Part shown: one piece after another, positions 47,004-60,200 of the stretch
Layout of the letters: the number at the start of each line of letters is the position of its first letter
Position numbering within the stretch: position 1 is the first letter of the stretch
DNA from: Pyronema omphalodes
Lineage: Eukaryota; Ascomycota; Pezizomycetes; Pezizales; Pyronemataceae
DNA: 64,000 nt
Direction of reading: 5' to 3'
NCBI GenBank assembly: GCA_024516155.1
Contig: JAJJXM010000024.1
Location: 496,001-560,000 of the forward strand
Program-made: the position numbers and the translations under genes
Notes under the pieces: generated by a model
Database searches by the model: none
Told to the model about the DNA's origin: nothing
What the model saw: the letters and a program-made list of their open reading frames with translations, nothing else

Positions 47004-49121
47004 ATATACATGCCTGCAGGAGTGTTACGGGTTACGGGGAATCTGTCTTGAAAATACTAGCTCCTTCGGGAGTCTCACTAGCTTCTGTTAAGGAGGAGGC
47101 GAGGGTGACTAGGTTAGCGAAATGGCAAAAATCCTAGTAGGTGTAATCCCTGGCACTCTTCAAGCGAGAGATACCAGTCCAAGCGGGACGAGGTTTGATG
47201 GCGATTTCGGTTACATGTAATAATTCAGCAGGATAATGATTGGGGGTCGATAAGAGCTAATAATTATAGAATAGAATCTTGATACATAATATACATATAC
47301 ACTTCGCGGCGACATTATACTGAAAACAACCTCATACTCGAATCTCTCAATTCATGAAACCTGTATACCATCCTGTTTTTTTTCTTGTATGTAGGGGGGA
47401 CGTTTTGTTTCCAGGGTTCCTGAATATCATATTTTCTTTTTCCATCCTGTCTCTTTTGTAAGTGTGTGTGTGTAGCTAGTGAAAGTTTCAACTCGAGGTC
47501 CGGTCGGACACCATTCTCCCCACTTTTTTTCCAAGACATTTTTTTATGTTTCGCTCGGGCTTCGATCTTGCTTCTTTTTCTTTCGATAATTACGCGATGT
47601 TTTTGCAATCTTGCAATTCTGCTTCGCCACGAGTTGGAGCGGTACTAAAAGGCCCTATCAAATCCGAAACGTATTGCACGTGCCTAATGAATTAGCGGAT
47701 GGCAATAATAATGTGCAAATTCAATATGACGTATTTTACGACATGAAGACAGAACCCATATACCTATCCCACATACACGGATTATTCTACGTATGTATGG
47801 GTTGTACATACACATACATACGGGGTCCTTTTAGTACATCAATAGCGGCCTGTAGGTACCCGTGCACTTCCCCCTCCCCCCGCAATCTATGTAAGCTTAA
47901 TTTGGCAAGCAGATAATCCTTACATGAGCCTTGCAAACAAGGCGGAATTGAGGCGCCGCCGCCGAAAGCCAGTCAGTAAATCAGTAAATACGAGTGATAC
48001 CATATGCATATAAAGTTCTACAAGGATGATGCTTATACCGTTCACCAGGTTCCAGGGAAACATTTCTTGTACATATTTTTTTTTCAAAACAATCTCTCGG
48101 ATCAACCGGAGATACCCCACTCTAATCCACCAACGTATTGATCAGCAGCGATTACTCACAAGGTGATCCTCTAGCCGAGCTCCATGGTATGCCCTGGGAC
48201 ACCTGGGCTTTCAGATGTATCCGGAAGGATGGTCGGAAACTTCCCAGGGAGGCGACCTGCATAGAGAATGTCGGTTTTGTACCTTTGTACATCATTGATG
48301 GTTTTGTGGGTGGGTTTTCTAGGTTTTCTTTTGCCATGTGTTGATTACTTACAGTACCGTTCTCTGTTCTTTTGCACTCCTTGCGTATATACCCGCCGGT
48401 GACTGATAATGCGGAAGTAAGATTGAACCACCACCACCACCATGTATCTGTATGCCCCGATGAAACGCCGCATCCATACGTAGGAACAAGTTCAAGCTAG
48501 TGTGTATGTATTATAAAACTAAGTCTTGAACTCCATAATGATGTAAGGAGGAGAGAAGATATCAGCGGCAGATGTTCATGTACAATTGACAAGGCAGCGG
48601 TAACATCTCCTACAGCAGGCTAGTCAAGAGCAATGACGAAAAAATAATAAACCAAGGAAACATATATGTTTGATGATGTTTAGCATACTTCATATCAGGC
48701 TTCTTCTTAGTGGAAATAACAATCAACAACGGCCGATTACACAGCCATAGGAGGGTCCGTTTAATCCGAGCGGCTAATACCTGTGCTAAAAATCCCACCA
48801 TAAGGCGGTTGTGAGACCTTTCGAGACGCCGTCTAAATATCAGGACTGCACGTTGAGCCAAAACAAAAAAGAATTCCCCGTAGTGTTGATCTAGTTTCTC
48901 ATTATTTTTCTTTAGGTGTCGAGTAATACCAGAGTCAGTACATATAGCATACAGAACTGAAAAATGTTCCGCATAAACCGGAGAACCCAGAAATATAGGT
49001 CCCGGTAATACTCCCCCATCCCATGTAACACGGACACTGCGGATTATTGCAGATTGTTTCCTGTCATACGCTTGTTCTCCGGACCAGCGATACCGCAACT
49101 AGAAACTTACCGAAGTCAGAA

Positions 49122-49148
49122 AGTGTGTGGTGTGTGGTGTGTGGTGTG
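49122..49148 (+). repeat. GTGTGTGGT tandem repeat
   Basis: About three units in succession. Confidence 0.8.
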
Positions 49149-51774
49149 CTCATTGCGGTACTGGAATCATGGCGGCTAGCGAAGCTAGCGTAGTCAGTCT
49201 AGTTAGTCTAGGTTAGTGTAGCAACCGTATGGTGTAGAAACTGTTTGGCGCTTGGTATATGGCATCTATGAGTGCTATAGGTGTATAACTTATAAGTTAT
49301 TCATTATCATTCTGGTTTGCTAGCTAGGTACCGTGCGGGCCGTAGCGATGTATACAATCTATCGATATGTTATTCTTTTTTTTCTTTTTTTTTTGCACAC
49401 AGCAAAAGGGAAATTACGCTTATCTTAGGCATATATACACGGTATATCCTTATGTCTGCTATAACGTGGGGTAGACAAGGCTGCTTGTTTTTTTTACTGT
49501 GTGCTTTATTGACAGTAAAAGAAATCGATGACCATAATGATGAATGAGGGGAAGCATTTCTGAGCATCAGTTTTAGCGGGTGTAGTGGTAAAAATGGTTT
49601 GTGGTATGCATCATACGCCTGTACACCTGTACGCGGAATCTGTGCCACTGACTCCATGCTAACTTTTTAGCTTCCGGGGAAGAAACAACGGACAGGTGCA
49701 AGTGCAACTGCGGATTCGGTATTATGTATTTCAGTGCTCCCCGGGAAACTTTTGATTGCGGCTTGTATAGTGTATGGTGAATTATGTACTCAATATCAAG
49801 ATGATCGCATCGGCTCTGGCCGATGTAAGGGACTCTCTTTGTACTTTATCTACAATTCAATGCGACCCTGATACATTTATGTATACCGCATGAGATGGAC
49901 AGAATATGTGTAGGGTTATGTTTATGTTTATGTTTATATTATCTGGACTCTAGACTCTGGAGGCCGAAATATGGAAAAGAAAATATCGAAAAGCAATGTT
50001 GAAAATTTCAGTATATTCAAATATCTATATATCGAAAAACCAAAATATTGGAATATCAAAACACTAAACCACGGCAAATTGCATACAGTGGTCAGTATAT
50101 ATCCCCGTAGCCGCAACCGCCTGTTTGGGAATTACAGTTTGTTTCGAACTCCTCCAGGCACCCGGATTATATGTCTTTCTGTGTTATAGAAGGTTTACCC
50201 AGTGCACCCCCGGGGTACTCAGTAGATACGTACAGAGAAGTGATGGAAATGACTGGCACGCGTTGACGTACGAATAATCATAGAGGTGAGAGTACAGACA
50301 CATGCATACCATCAGTATGTTCCACTTTGAAATAGATAATTATGGTCAGTGTTCCTCTTGTGGCAATTCTCGATATGCTTTGGGTCGTCTAAAGCCGGCA
50401 TGAACAGGCTTCTGTCTTTAACTGGGGTTTCCTCCATAACGAAAGTATGGTATTGGTATTAATGGGACGTCCATCGACAGGAGCGAGGGAGAAGAATGCA
50501 CCTACGGTCTACATAAAATTTATCAATTCTGGTTGCAGCTTTGCCTAATCGGGGTATTAACAGCAATTCAACACAACCCTTGACCATTTATGCTGCTACG
50601 GTGGAAAATACACGTGACATATGCATGCTTGAAGCCTCGATGGGATTACCTCTTGGCATATGGATCCACGATTATTTCTTTTTGTCTTTTTGGTCGCTTT
50701 GCGCCCTATTACCCGGTCTTGGCAATTTCTGAAATAATCAAGTGTCTGGCCACAGTAAAATGACCCACACCCCTCCGGCCCAAGGCGAGACTAACCGTAG
50801 TTTCTATGTTCACTGGATGGTTTTACCGTTCTACGGAAAACGCCATATCGCCATGCAATGCAAAACCACTATGGTACCTTTTTACGGTAGACGTGAATTT
50901 GCGTCATAGCCCACTGCTTAAGCGGAAACAATCAAACGTCAGAAAAAACGTGCTCAACACGAGCCGGTCAAAGCTTATGAGTTTGGTATGTATGTGGAAT
51001 GTAGCTCTATAGTGGGTCCCTTTTTGCCCTGTATCCTTGCTCTGATATCTATAATCTACGTCATCCAATTAGTTTAATTCCACAATCTCTCACTCGTGTT
51101 TGCTACTCCACGTAACACGCACGGCCCGCCCGCGCTTGTAAATTATCCCAAACTTCAAAGTCTTTACACCTTCTTTGTGCGCACAAGTTTTTCTGGTAGC
51201 GTGGTATGTAGACCTTTCCTGACTCAGCGGGCGCCTACGGGTACGCTACTTTAGTTTGTTGATCGCGAGATGAGTTCGGCAAACACCGAGAAGCCTACTG
51301 TAGCGCCCGCTAATGAAGTTCTAAAGCTTCAAAGCTCCAAAGCTAAAAGCCAGAAGTCTCAAGGCTAAAGGGAGGGGACCATTGGTACATGCCCGCACCA
51401 AGCTTTTCACTACTGGACGTACAGTAGCACCGATTCACATCAGCGCATCGATCTTTGGATTTGGATTTCCGTTCGTTGAGAAACAGACTGGTCTAGCGAA
51501 GCGATCGCGGTTCTGCCAGTTGTGATTGAAATCTGAGAACCGCTATGGTGATGGTGGCATATGTCTCTTTTAAGGGATTAGTTGATTATTTACCCTGGAC
51601 TGCATTTTGGTCTTGGCAAATCTCGTCGAATCAAATTTCCGAATAACCACTATGATATGGTGGACTTTCGTACAAATGTGGATAAACATAAGATTTGTTT
51701 GAATGCCGATTTCCAGCGAGGAAGCTAGTTTGTGTCACTTATAGCCTCGGCAAGTGGCTCTAGAATGTGTTCAC

Positions 51775-51808
51775 CTTCTTCTTCTTCTTTTTCTTCTTCT
51801 TCTTCTTG
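51775..51808 (+). repeat. TTC microsatellite
   Basis: About eleven TTC units with one T-rich interruption. Confidence 0.85.
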
Positions 51809-54110
51809 TCCCCTCACATATCAGAAGATGGGATTTTTCTTGTTTTCCTGGAAAAGATATAGGTACACTTGATGACTTGTCACATCCCCATGGACTGGAC
51901 CGGGAAATGATACATAAAAATGCAGGCAGGTAGGCGGGCAGGAGTTTTTCTGCCTTTGGAAAACCATCTGTTTTGGTTAGATACTGGTTACTCAACCAGG
52001 AAAATCCATGCAGGTGTAATTCTCGCTTGTCCAGACAGTGCATGGGATAGCAGCGATGCACCTCTTTCCAGCAATTACGGAAGGCTAGGGGGAATGGACC
52101 ACCATTTCTGGGTTACTAAACCTTTCGCTACAAGTACCCTGAATAATGCAACTATAGAATTTCTTCTTAGCATTATTCCGCATCCGGAAAATTAACCAAC
52201 TGTCTTTGAAAGGCATATACCGATAGCAGAATCGAATTTCTGATAATATACATAGTGACTTACTTAATTACTTCCCTACAGTGTCCGGATTCTAATGTCA
52301 AACCGTCGTGTGGGGGGGCGGGGGGAGGGGGGGGGATGATGTACCGCAAGACTCAAGTTCAATGTATGCCACCATCTGTAGACAGCAATCTAGAACAACC
52401 TCGGCATATTTATCCCGACACTAATAGAAGCCCTAAAACTGTCGATGGAGCACTTTTGAGCTGAACTCCAGCGACCCGTGGACCGTGGTTAACGGAATAA
52501 ACCAAGCGCCGATTGACATGACAATGACAATGATATCCCTCGGAGCGAAGGATTGGGCTTGTCTGGGTATTATTAATGCTGATTATTGAGGCTGTGTTTA
52601 CAGTCTAAGGAAAAGGAGTTCTGGGAATGTATTCAGCCAGATACGCTTTAAACTTCCATTTTCGAAAAGTGTGGAGGGGGGAAGAAAAACATCCATGATT
52701 TTATGGGCGAACATGTTCGCGAGTGAGATTCCGTGACAGAACTTGTTTCCTCCTGCAATGCTTTTACCTTCGCGCTTATCAGCCTCTTCAATAGTACCAC
52801 CAGGAAAAACTAGCTGATCTAACCAAAGGAAATAAAATTTCCTTGCGACTCCTTACCGTTAAGCCGCAGACAGAATGTCACTGAATGATGAATGAGAGTC
52901 TTCTTATCGGCTTTATAACCACTGATAAAAACAAAACTTTACTATACTGATTCACAAAGTGGAATTGTACACATGTTGCAATATCCCCGGAACCGTTAAT
53001 GAGCATTTATATAGCAATTTAGCCAGAGAATTACCGGATTTCTGTGAACTGTGGGATTCAGGAGTCATTTCAGTACGATACCCCGGGCGCTGTATGTTTG
53101 CAGTCTGCACAACGTACACATTTTGTATCAGAGATACGAAATCATAGAGTGCTTCAATGCTTTAAAGTTAATTTCATAAATAATAAACAAAATGCCTAGA
53201 CGCGACAGAGGGCTGCTCACCACACCTCACCGTACACATATCAATATTCTCTCTTACATTCCATAATCCAATTGGTAATAAGTCGGTAACAAGCCCTAGC
53301 TGCCCAGAGTTCTCTCTCTCAAAGGTTACTTGACCACAGTGGGATTCTGTGAGACAAATCTTAAGGATTATGGATTATTTATTCCTGGTAGATAGAAGTT
53401 TTCACTGTCATGAAATAGGAAAGATAGGAATAAACAAAGTGACGCGCTATCATTCCTGCCTCCATATATATACTTTTTTTCCACACCTTCCATCTATGAA
53501 CCCTAAACCCCCGCAATTCCAAAGCCTTCCCACTATATCTTCCCATTAGATCCCACAGCCCTGTTGATTCGGTCTCTACATAATACAACCCCAACCAACA
53601 CCAAAATTCCACAAACCTAAAAACTCAAAAACCCAAAACCGAGCAGTGAATCTCCGGATCACAATTCAAGCCACGATATAGTGCACACGGGCTAAAAGCT
53701 CTGATGTCTTGAAATATGGGGACTATGCGAACTATGGGAACATACATGATCCACCTTCTTGCGTCACGGGGGAAAATGTGACAATGAGATTACCAGAGGC
53801 TTTCCAATAAAAAATAAAACATAAACCACCAAACCTCGGTACACCCAAGAACGGAAAAAAATAGGAATACGCAAGATAAGGTTAACTAGAAAACCAGAAA
53901 CCATACTCTGGGTATCTCCATGCAAACTTGGAACTCGAACCTTGTGAACAGAACTTTAGGAAAAAAACTCCTTCAACAAACTTTGAAACTTTTAAACTTT
54001 TACCATAAACCAGGCTCCCCATTTCCGAAATAAACAAAGGCGCTCAAGGTCTTTCGGGAAGAAATATCATCATAAGGCAGTCAGCATTCGGGAGTCGGGA
54101 GTTCGAAGAC

Positions 54111-55456
54111 GGGACCTTACATTATATCCCACTAACTAGCGGATTTGGTAATGGTAGCACGTACCATGTCGGCTTGGGGCGTGGTATATGCAGGCTGCCT
54201 ATTTCTTTTTGGAAGCGTGGATGGGAGATGTAGGTTGCCGGTCGAAATAATCCTGTGGTTCTGATTGCCATTCGTGGTGTTGGAGTTCGAAGTTTGGGTT
54301 GGGGAAGGGTATTGCGGGTCCGATCGATTGGAAGGGAGAGCTGATATATGATATTTAACTGGTATCGGGAGACTGAAGGGTTGATATGTAGGTTGGTATG
54401 CTGTGATATACGGTGACTTGCATTGATACTATCCGGTGCATCAACGCTGAATAAATGCGAATGAATGTCCATAGAAAAAAAACGAATCACCTACAGCGAT
54501 AAATCAACGTGGCTTCCAATTCACTTCTGCAAATGACTTGAGTCTAGATATCCATCTGAGATTCAGCTGCATTCTGATTTATTTAGCTGCATTCTGATAT
54601 ATTCAGCTGCAGAAGACAAAGAAACACGAGTGATCGTATATGTTTCTGACACCGCACGACGATTGTGAGACACGTGAAGTAAGTAAACAACACCGGATTC
54701 TAGACATACAAATGCGTCACAGTAACCCAGGAAGAAGATGAACATGAGAGATTCGGGACCTTACATTTTATACTACTATCTAGCGAGTGAGTAATATGGC
54801 AATGCGGTGCCGGCTTTGATGTGAGGTGTATATGCAGGCTGCCTGTTTTGTTTTTGGGATTGGGAAGGATTTTGGGAAACATGTGAGTTATCAGCGGGCA
54901 GGGAAATGGCGGGTGCTATGTGGGTGGTTTGGAGTTTGTCCCTATTCTCAGGGTCTTGATTGTACTGATAGCGTTCGAACTTGCGGTGCGGGGGGGAGAC
55001 GTGGGGGGGGGGGGGGGGGGGAGGGGTGGATGGTAGGGAGAGGGGGGAGGGTGTTGATGCCGGTCTTGGTGTGCAGTAGGTTCCATGAAAATAGAAAAAA
55101 GAGCTGATATACGGTATGTAAATAATATCAGGAGACTGGAGTTTCAAAATAGAGGCTCATATGCTATGAGATGTTACGACATGATATGGGGTAACTTAGC
55201 AGTCTGAATAATATAATACAATATCTACGCAAAATTCTCGAAGTCCGAATAGGTCAGAAATAAAGCAAAAAAAACTATTAATGACGATTCAACCTTGCAT
55301 CCAACCCACCTCCAGTCCACTTGCACAAGTAACTTAAGTCTAGCTATGCGTCCGAAACATGGCCAAGTTTTTTTTTTGAGCTGAAGACACATGAATGCGA
55401 GTGATTATACATGCTTTTACACTGCACGGCGATTGTGCAACACGCCATATGATTAA
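54111..55456 (+). repeat. Diverged tandem duplication, two units of about 644-700 bp
   Basis: Unit 1 starts at 54111 and unit 2 at 54755, both with GGGACCTTACATT. Shared landmarks in the same order include ATATGCAGGCTGCCT (about 54187 and 54830), AGAGCTGATATA, GGAGACTG, ACTTGAGTCTAG/ACTTAAGTCTAG, GAAACACGAGTGAT/GAATGCGAGTGAT and GCACG(A/G)CGATTGTG. The copies differ by many substitutions and indels, including a 19-G run in unit 2 at 55003-55021. They are therefore an old direct duplication and probably noncoding. Confidence 0.8.
55003..55021 (+). repeat. G homopolymer (19 nt)
   Basis: Run inside a wider G-rich block (54987-55053) in unit 2 of the tandem duplication. It could form a G-quadruplex. 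Confidence 0.88.
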
Positions 55457-55809
55457 CCAACCCTGTTGTTCTCTGTGACGTGTCGGTATGAAATATATAA
55501 ATTCAATGCGTATTGAGTGTAATGTTTTCATAATGATGGATTCAGTGAGATGGTGGGTCTTGGTTAATGGAACCGGAAAGAAGTATAAGGTATGCAAGGC
55601 GGAATATTTGCACTTTCTTTATGTTAAATCATGTACTCTGTTTGCGTCATATTTCTTTCACTTCTTTTTCTTGTTGCACTTGACAATGTGCCTTTCCCTA
55701 TTTCCTTTTTCGCCTGTACTTACTATTTCTGTATTTTGTACAGATTAGGACATTATTTGCGGATAGAGTTTCAGTTATAAGTACCTGTGTCTCTCCCTGG
55801 GAAAAAAGA

Positions 55810-56466
55810 TATCACGAAGAATAACAAGATCCTCGATTACACCATCCTGACATAACTCCTCTAATTCTCTCGAATTGCTGATAATACCCTGACCGGTATT
55901 TCCTCAACTTCTGCTCACCCAAAGTCACTCGCTTATTCATTAGGTTATGAACCCGGCTAGTCAACAATCGATATAATCAGTCAATGCAACCTGCATTTCA
56001 GCAATCGAAAACAGAAACAATGTCCACATCAGACGATAAAAAACAAGATGGAACTGCAAAAGCATCCACGTTTAAATTCGACAGTTCCGATATCAAGATG
56101 TCATCAATCAAACTTGACAACATGGAGACCCTAACTTATTATGACAACTACAACATCTGGCGAGACCATATGACGATTGTTTTCGATACCATGCAAGTCT
56201 CAAAACTGGTCATTGACGGAGCAAAACCAGCGGCACATGAAGAAGCAAAGGAGCTCAAGACATTCAAAACACTCAAATTACAGTGCCTTATGGTTCTCAT
56301 ACAGGTGCTATCAAAACAGATCATCCAAGTAATAACCTAATAAGCGGGTGACTTTGCGTGAGCGGAAGTTGGGGAAATACCGGTCAGGATATTATCAGCA
56401 GTTTGAGAGAATTAGAGGAGTTATGTCAGAATTTTGTAATCGAGTATTTTGTTATTCTTCGTGATG
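55810..56466. mobile_element. Copia-type remnant between inverted LTR-end fragments
   Basis: About 139 bases at 55810-55948 (ATCACGAAGAATAACAAGAT ... TTCATTAGGTTAT) recur inverted at 56332-56466, with about 80-90% match by eye. The left fragment is followed directly by GTTATGAACCC, which fits a primer-binding site for the anticodon half of initiator tRNA-Met (10 of 11 bases), and then by a gag-like ORF. The fragments are therefore probably LTR 3' ends, and the right one belongs to a second element in opposite orientation, fused head to head. Integrase, protease and reverse transcriptase are absent. The structure lies about 260 bp from the inner end of the right arm. Confidence 0.7.
55984..56340 (+). 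pseudogene. Truncated Copia gag N-terminus (118 aa)
   Basis: ATG at 55984 (MQPAFQQSKTETMSTSDDKK) and stop TAA at 56338, which falls inside the inverted LTR fragment. The block LDNMETLTYYDNYNIWRDHM followed by a helical stretch with KLVIDGAKPAAHEE matches the 'L-G-NY--W---M----------V-G' start of Ty1/Copia gag polyproteins (UBN2/DUF4219 type). The zinc knuckle and everything downstream are missing, because the frame is cut by the junction. Confidence 0.65.
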
Positions 56467-56729
56467 TACTTCTTGTCTGTAGAAATAGTGGACTGGGGAA
56501 ACCTGGGACGGTAGCACTTCGTGGGTGGTGATATATAGTTTACATTTCCTGATATGTACTTCACGCGAGGCATACGTGATTAAATAGGGTGCATTCATCG
56601 CACGTACATACAAGTTTCTGATTCTCAAACCTGAGTTGACCAAGATCAAAATTATCATATCAAGTTGTGGAGCTTTACTTCATGACCTTCCCTCATGCGA
56701 CAAATAAATTGACGCCGGCAAAATCTCAA

Positions 56730-57275
56730 CACAGTGGAACAAAACGCATCTTATCTCGGACGTACTTTCATTCAAGACTATGTAGCGCTAACTGTAAAAT
56801 ACAAACAAGTATAATATGTAGTAAAACATGAAGTAAAATGTGAAAATGTAAAATGTAAATCACAGCCTATCATACTCGGATCATGATGCAAAAAGTAACC
56901 AAGATGGTAGATGGCCCGGAAAATTGTGATGGTAAAAAGACAGTAAGAGATGAAAAAAAAAAAAATGACAAAAACAGGACAAAATTACAACCTAAACCCG
57001 GTAATACGGCCCATATCATGATACAAGTAGAAATAGTAACAACCAAGATGATAGATAGCCCGAAAAAAAATAGGAAAGAAATAGTAAGAGTGGAAAGTGA
57101 AAAAAAAAAGAAGAAAAAAAACAGGACAAAATGAGACCTAAGTCCTGCGTAAGACAAAAAAAGAAGGGAAAAACCGGTTATCCGACAACCGAGCCAGTAA
57201 GCGACTCCGTTGCAATGGCGCGCAAACCAGAGGGGAGCGACACAACACGCGTGGAGTTAGCGACCGATGAACTCC
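56730..57275. other. A-rich inner end of right arm (3' flank of large gene)
   Basis: Counterpart of 10676-11280. Two imperfect units with A runs, GGACAAAATTACAACC at about 56978 and GGACAAAATGAGACC at about 57123, correspond to the T-rich tandem units of the left arm, but the spacing and run lengths differ. I see nothing coding. Confidence 0.6.
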
Positions 57276-60200
57276 TCACAACGCCAACTCCTTTCCATCA
57301 CCAATGAAGCCCAAGTCAGCATCAGGGTAAACCCCGTCAGAATGGGAGTCTTCCAAGTAGTCGTCAGCGATTGACTCATCATAGTAGCTACCGGTCTCGG
57401 AGGTGGAGGTTTCAGTGCGGTTATACTCCCAGTGTCCGGAGTCGATATCCTGTTGCTCTTGTTCATCGTACCCGGCTTGCTGGTAATCCCAGACTTGCTG
57501 ATCATATTCGGCTTCTTGTTGGTACTCGTCTTGCTCATCGAACACATACTCAGGCCCAAACTGCTGCTGGTGCGGTCCATGACGGAGGAACTCCATGATC
57601 CGCGTCTCTGACTGATGCCACAACGTCGAAGCCGTCGGATCCTCCGCATTTCTCCCCAACAGGACCAGCACCGCATTCACAGTCTTGATATGCTGAACAA
57701 CAAAACAATCCGGCATCTGGAGAGTACGAGTTGGTAGGGAAGCCACCATATGTTTCCACCCCGCGATAATCTCCTCTGCAAGCCGTTGCGACACTGGACA
57801 CCCTTGATACTCGAAGCATGCTTTCTCGACGAAGATATCCGTATGGGCTTCAACCAACGCAACTTGGAGGTTCAAGGGGTACATGAATTCCATAACACGA
57901 GGATGACGGACTCTATTACCCTCCCAAAAAGACCAGGAACCTGCCTCCCAGGTTTCTACAATCTTCCGAACGGCATCGAGTTTCAGATACGCTCTGTGAC
58001 GCATTAGGAAGTTGTTGGCAGTGGTCGTGAGAACAAACTCGAGACGGCCATAAAGCGTGGCTTGTTCGAACATGCTGATGCTGGCGACGTTGCGTTTGTC
58101 ATCGAGCATGAGAGTGCGACGACGGAAGAGGGCCCCGAGTGCTGTGGTAATGCCGGTGGAGCTGCGGGAGAAGGACTTGACTAGGCCCGAGGTGTCGGGT
58201 GACTTGGCTTCTGGACGCGAGTGGGGATCATTGGCTTGACGCGTAGATGGGGAATTGTGAGCGGTGTTGGCTTCGTCGTGGGAAACGTCAGCATATCTGG
58301 AGGACTCGGTATGTTCAACTCGCTCTGGAAGGTCTTGGATGTTAGCAGCAATGGCGGGAGAACAAGGACTGGGAGTGAGCTGACTTTGAAGGGGCTCGGT
58401 AATAGCGGTTCTTGTCAGATATTCGTGGTAGTCCTCGATCGATGACTCGTCCTCATCACAGTATCCAGTGGGAGAGGATTTGCGGGAGCTGGAGCCATCT
58501 TTATCCACAGAAGGCTCGGCAGAACCATGTTCGGAAATACTATGACCAGAGACACCATTTTCGGGAGAGAGATCGTTTCCGGAGGCAGCGAGACCTGCGC
58601 TATCTTTATTCTCGGTTTCCTTACCAGCACGGTTTCCGGTGTGAGCAGAGGCTGTTGTAAGGTATTGGTGATAATCCTCGACCGAGGACTCATCCTCATC
58701 AGTGTATCCTGTAGGTGAAGATACACGGGAGTTTGAGTCATTGACATCTATAGAGGGCTCCAAAGCAATATGTGCAGAAGCACCATGTTCAGACGCACCA
58801 TGTCCAGAGGAAACATGTCCAGAGGCATCATTTCCAGACGGACCATTTCCAGTGTCAGCAGGACCAGCAACCTCATCATACTCGGTGTGACGACCAGAGC
58901 GGTTTCCCGTGTACTCGACAGTTCTTTCAAGGTATTCGTGGTAATCCTCAATCGAGCACTTGTCCTCATCAGAGTATCCTGTGGGAGCGGATTTGCGGGA
59001 GCCAGAGGTATCGTGAAATACAAAAGGCTGGGCAGCACCATTCCCAGAGGCATGGTTTGCAGAGGGACAATTTCCAGAGGCAGCAACGTTTGCAGGGGCA
59101 GCATCACGAGCAGCGCCATTGTCTCCTTCATCTTTCCTAGCGTTATCGGCAGAGCTGGTTCCGGTTTTATCGACGGTTCTTGCGAGGTAGGAGTGGTAAT
59201 CCTCGATAGACGACACATCCTCATTGGAGTATACAGAGGAGGAAGATCCGCGGAAGATGGAATTATCGTTAGCTGGGTGGGGGTGGCCTGCATCATGTGT
59301 AGAGGCATCATGGACAGAGACATCATGTCCTGAGATGGAGTTTCCAGAGGCAATGTTTCCCGAGAAGTGATCTTGGGTGGAGGAGACATCTTGGCCGGAG
59401 GAGACATCTTGGCCAGAGGAGTGAACGGTTCCAGAGTAGTAACCATTGTCAGAGTAGTGGTAATTTCTAGAGGAGGGGCCGTTTCCAGAGGAGTAGCCCT
59501 TTCCGGAGGAGGGACCGCTGGCAGAGGAGTGGCCATTTCCAGAGGAAGGGCCGTTTCCAGAAGTAGCAGGACCAGCGCCATTATCATCCTCATCACTCTT
59601 GCTGTCATGACCAGAGCGGTTTCCAGTATCCTCGGAAGCATTATCAACGTCCTCCTCTTCCTCTTCGTCCTCAGCTTCCTCAATCTGGCCATACTCATTG
59701 AGGGTTACAGCATCCGGATCATACTCGTCGATGCCATCGTCGTCAATACTATTATCAGTGGCCGGCATTTCGTGCGGATAATCGTCACCGGACTCCACAT
59801 CAGAGCTGCTGTCATAATCTGCATATACATCAGGTGACTGCTCAAAAAGCCAGCATAATCAGAGGACACTTACGATAGTCGACCGGATGAAACCACGGAT
59901 TAGGAGCCATATCCCGCTCACGCTCTGCAAGACACATTAGCCAACAATCCTTCCAATCGTCGTTGCTCACGACAGAATAACCCGTCATCAACGGCAATAG
60001 GCACAAAGGGATCGAACTTACCAGAGCGACTCTCTCTCAAACGTTGACGCATTATTCTCTGATCCTCCGGCTGAATGAGGATGTTGGTGCCTGGAACAAC
60101 TGTGGCAGGATGGAAGACAGAATGGCAAACTCGAGGTTCCGGCTCCGGTTCCGGTGCTGGTTGTCGGGGAGGAGGAGGATAAGGACGAGCCACGCCGATA

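Larger units (their letters stand above)
45561..54110. other. Intergenic, 8.5 kb, no supportable gene
   Basis: Starts with a T-rich 3' flank of the SANT/Myb-like gene. Further on I see only microsatellites (46970-47003 CAC; 49122-49148 GTGTGTGGT; 49915-49938 GTTTAT; 51775-51808 TTC) and a G-rich block at 52311-52336. A 160-codon open frame at 48610-49098 (minus) starts without ATG and has no recognisable domain. Confidence 0.5.

Noticed and set aside
48610..49098. 162-codon minus-strand frame
   Set aside because: Starts at TTG with no ATG near, and I recognise no domain. A gene cannot be excluded but is not supported.
54122..55147. Two similar-length minus-strand frames (122 and 123 codons) in the tandem duplication
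   Set aside because: They do not align as proteins. The similarity is at DNA level with indels out of frame, and the second is largely proline from the G run.
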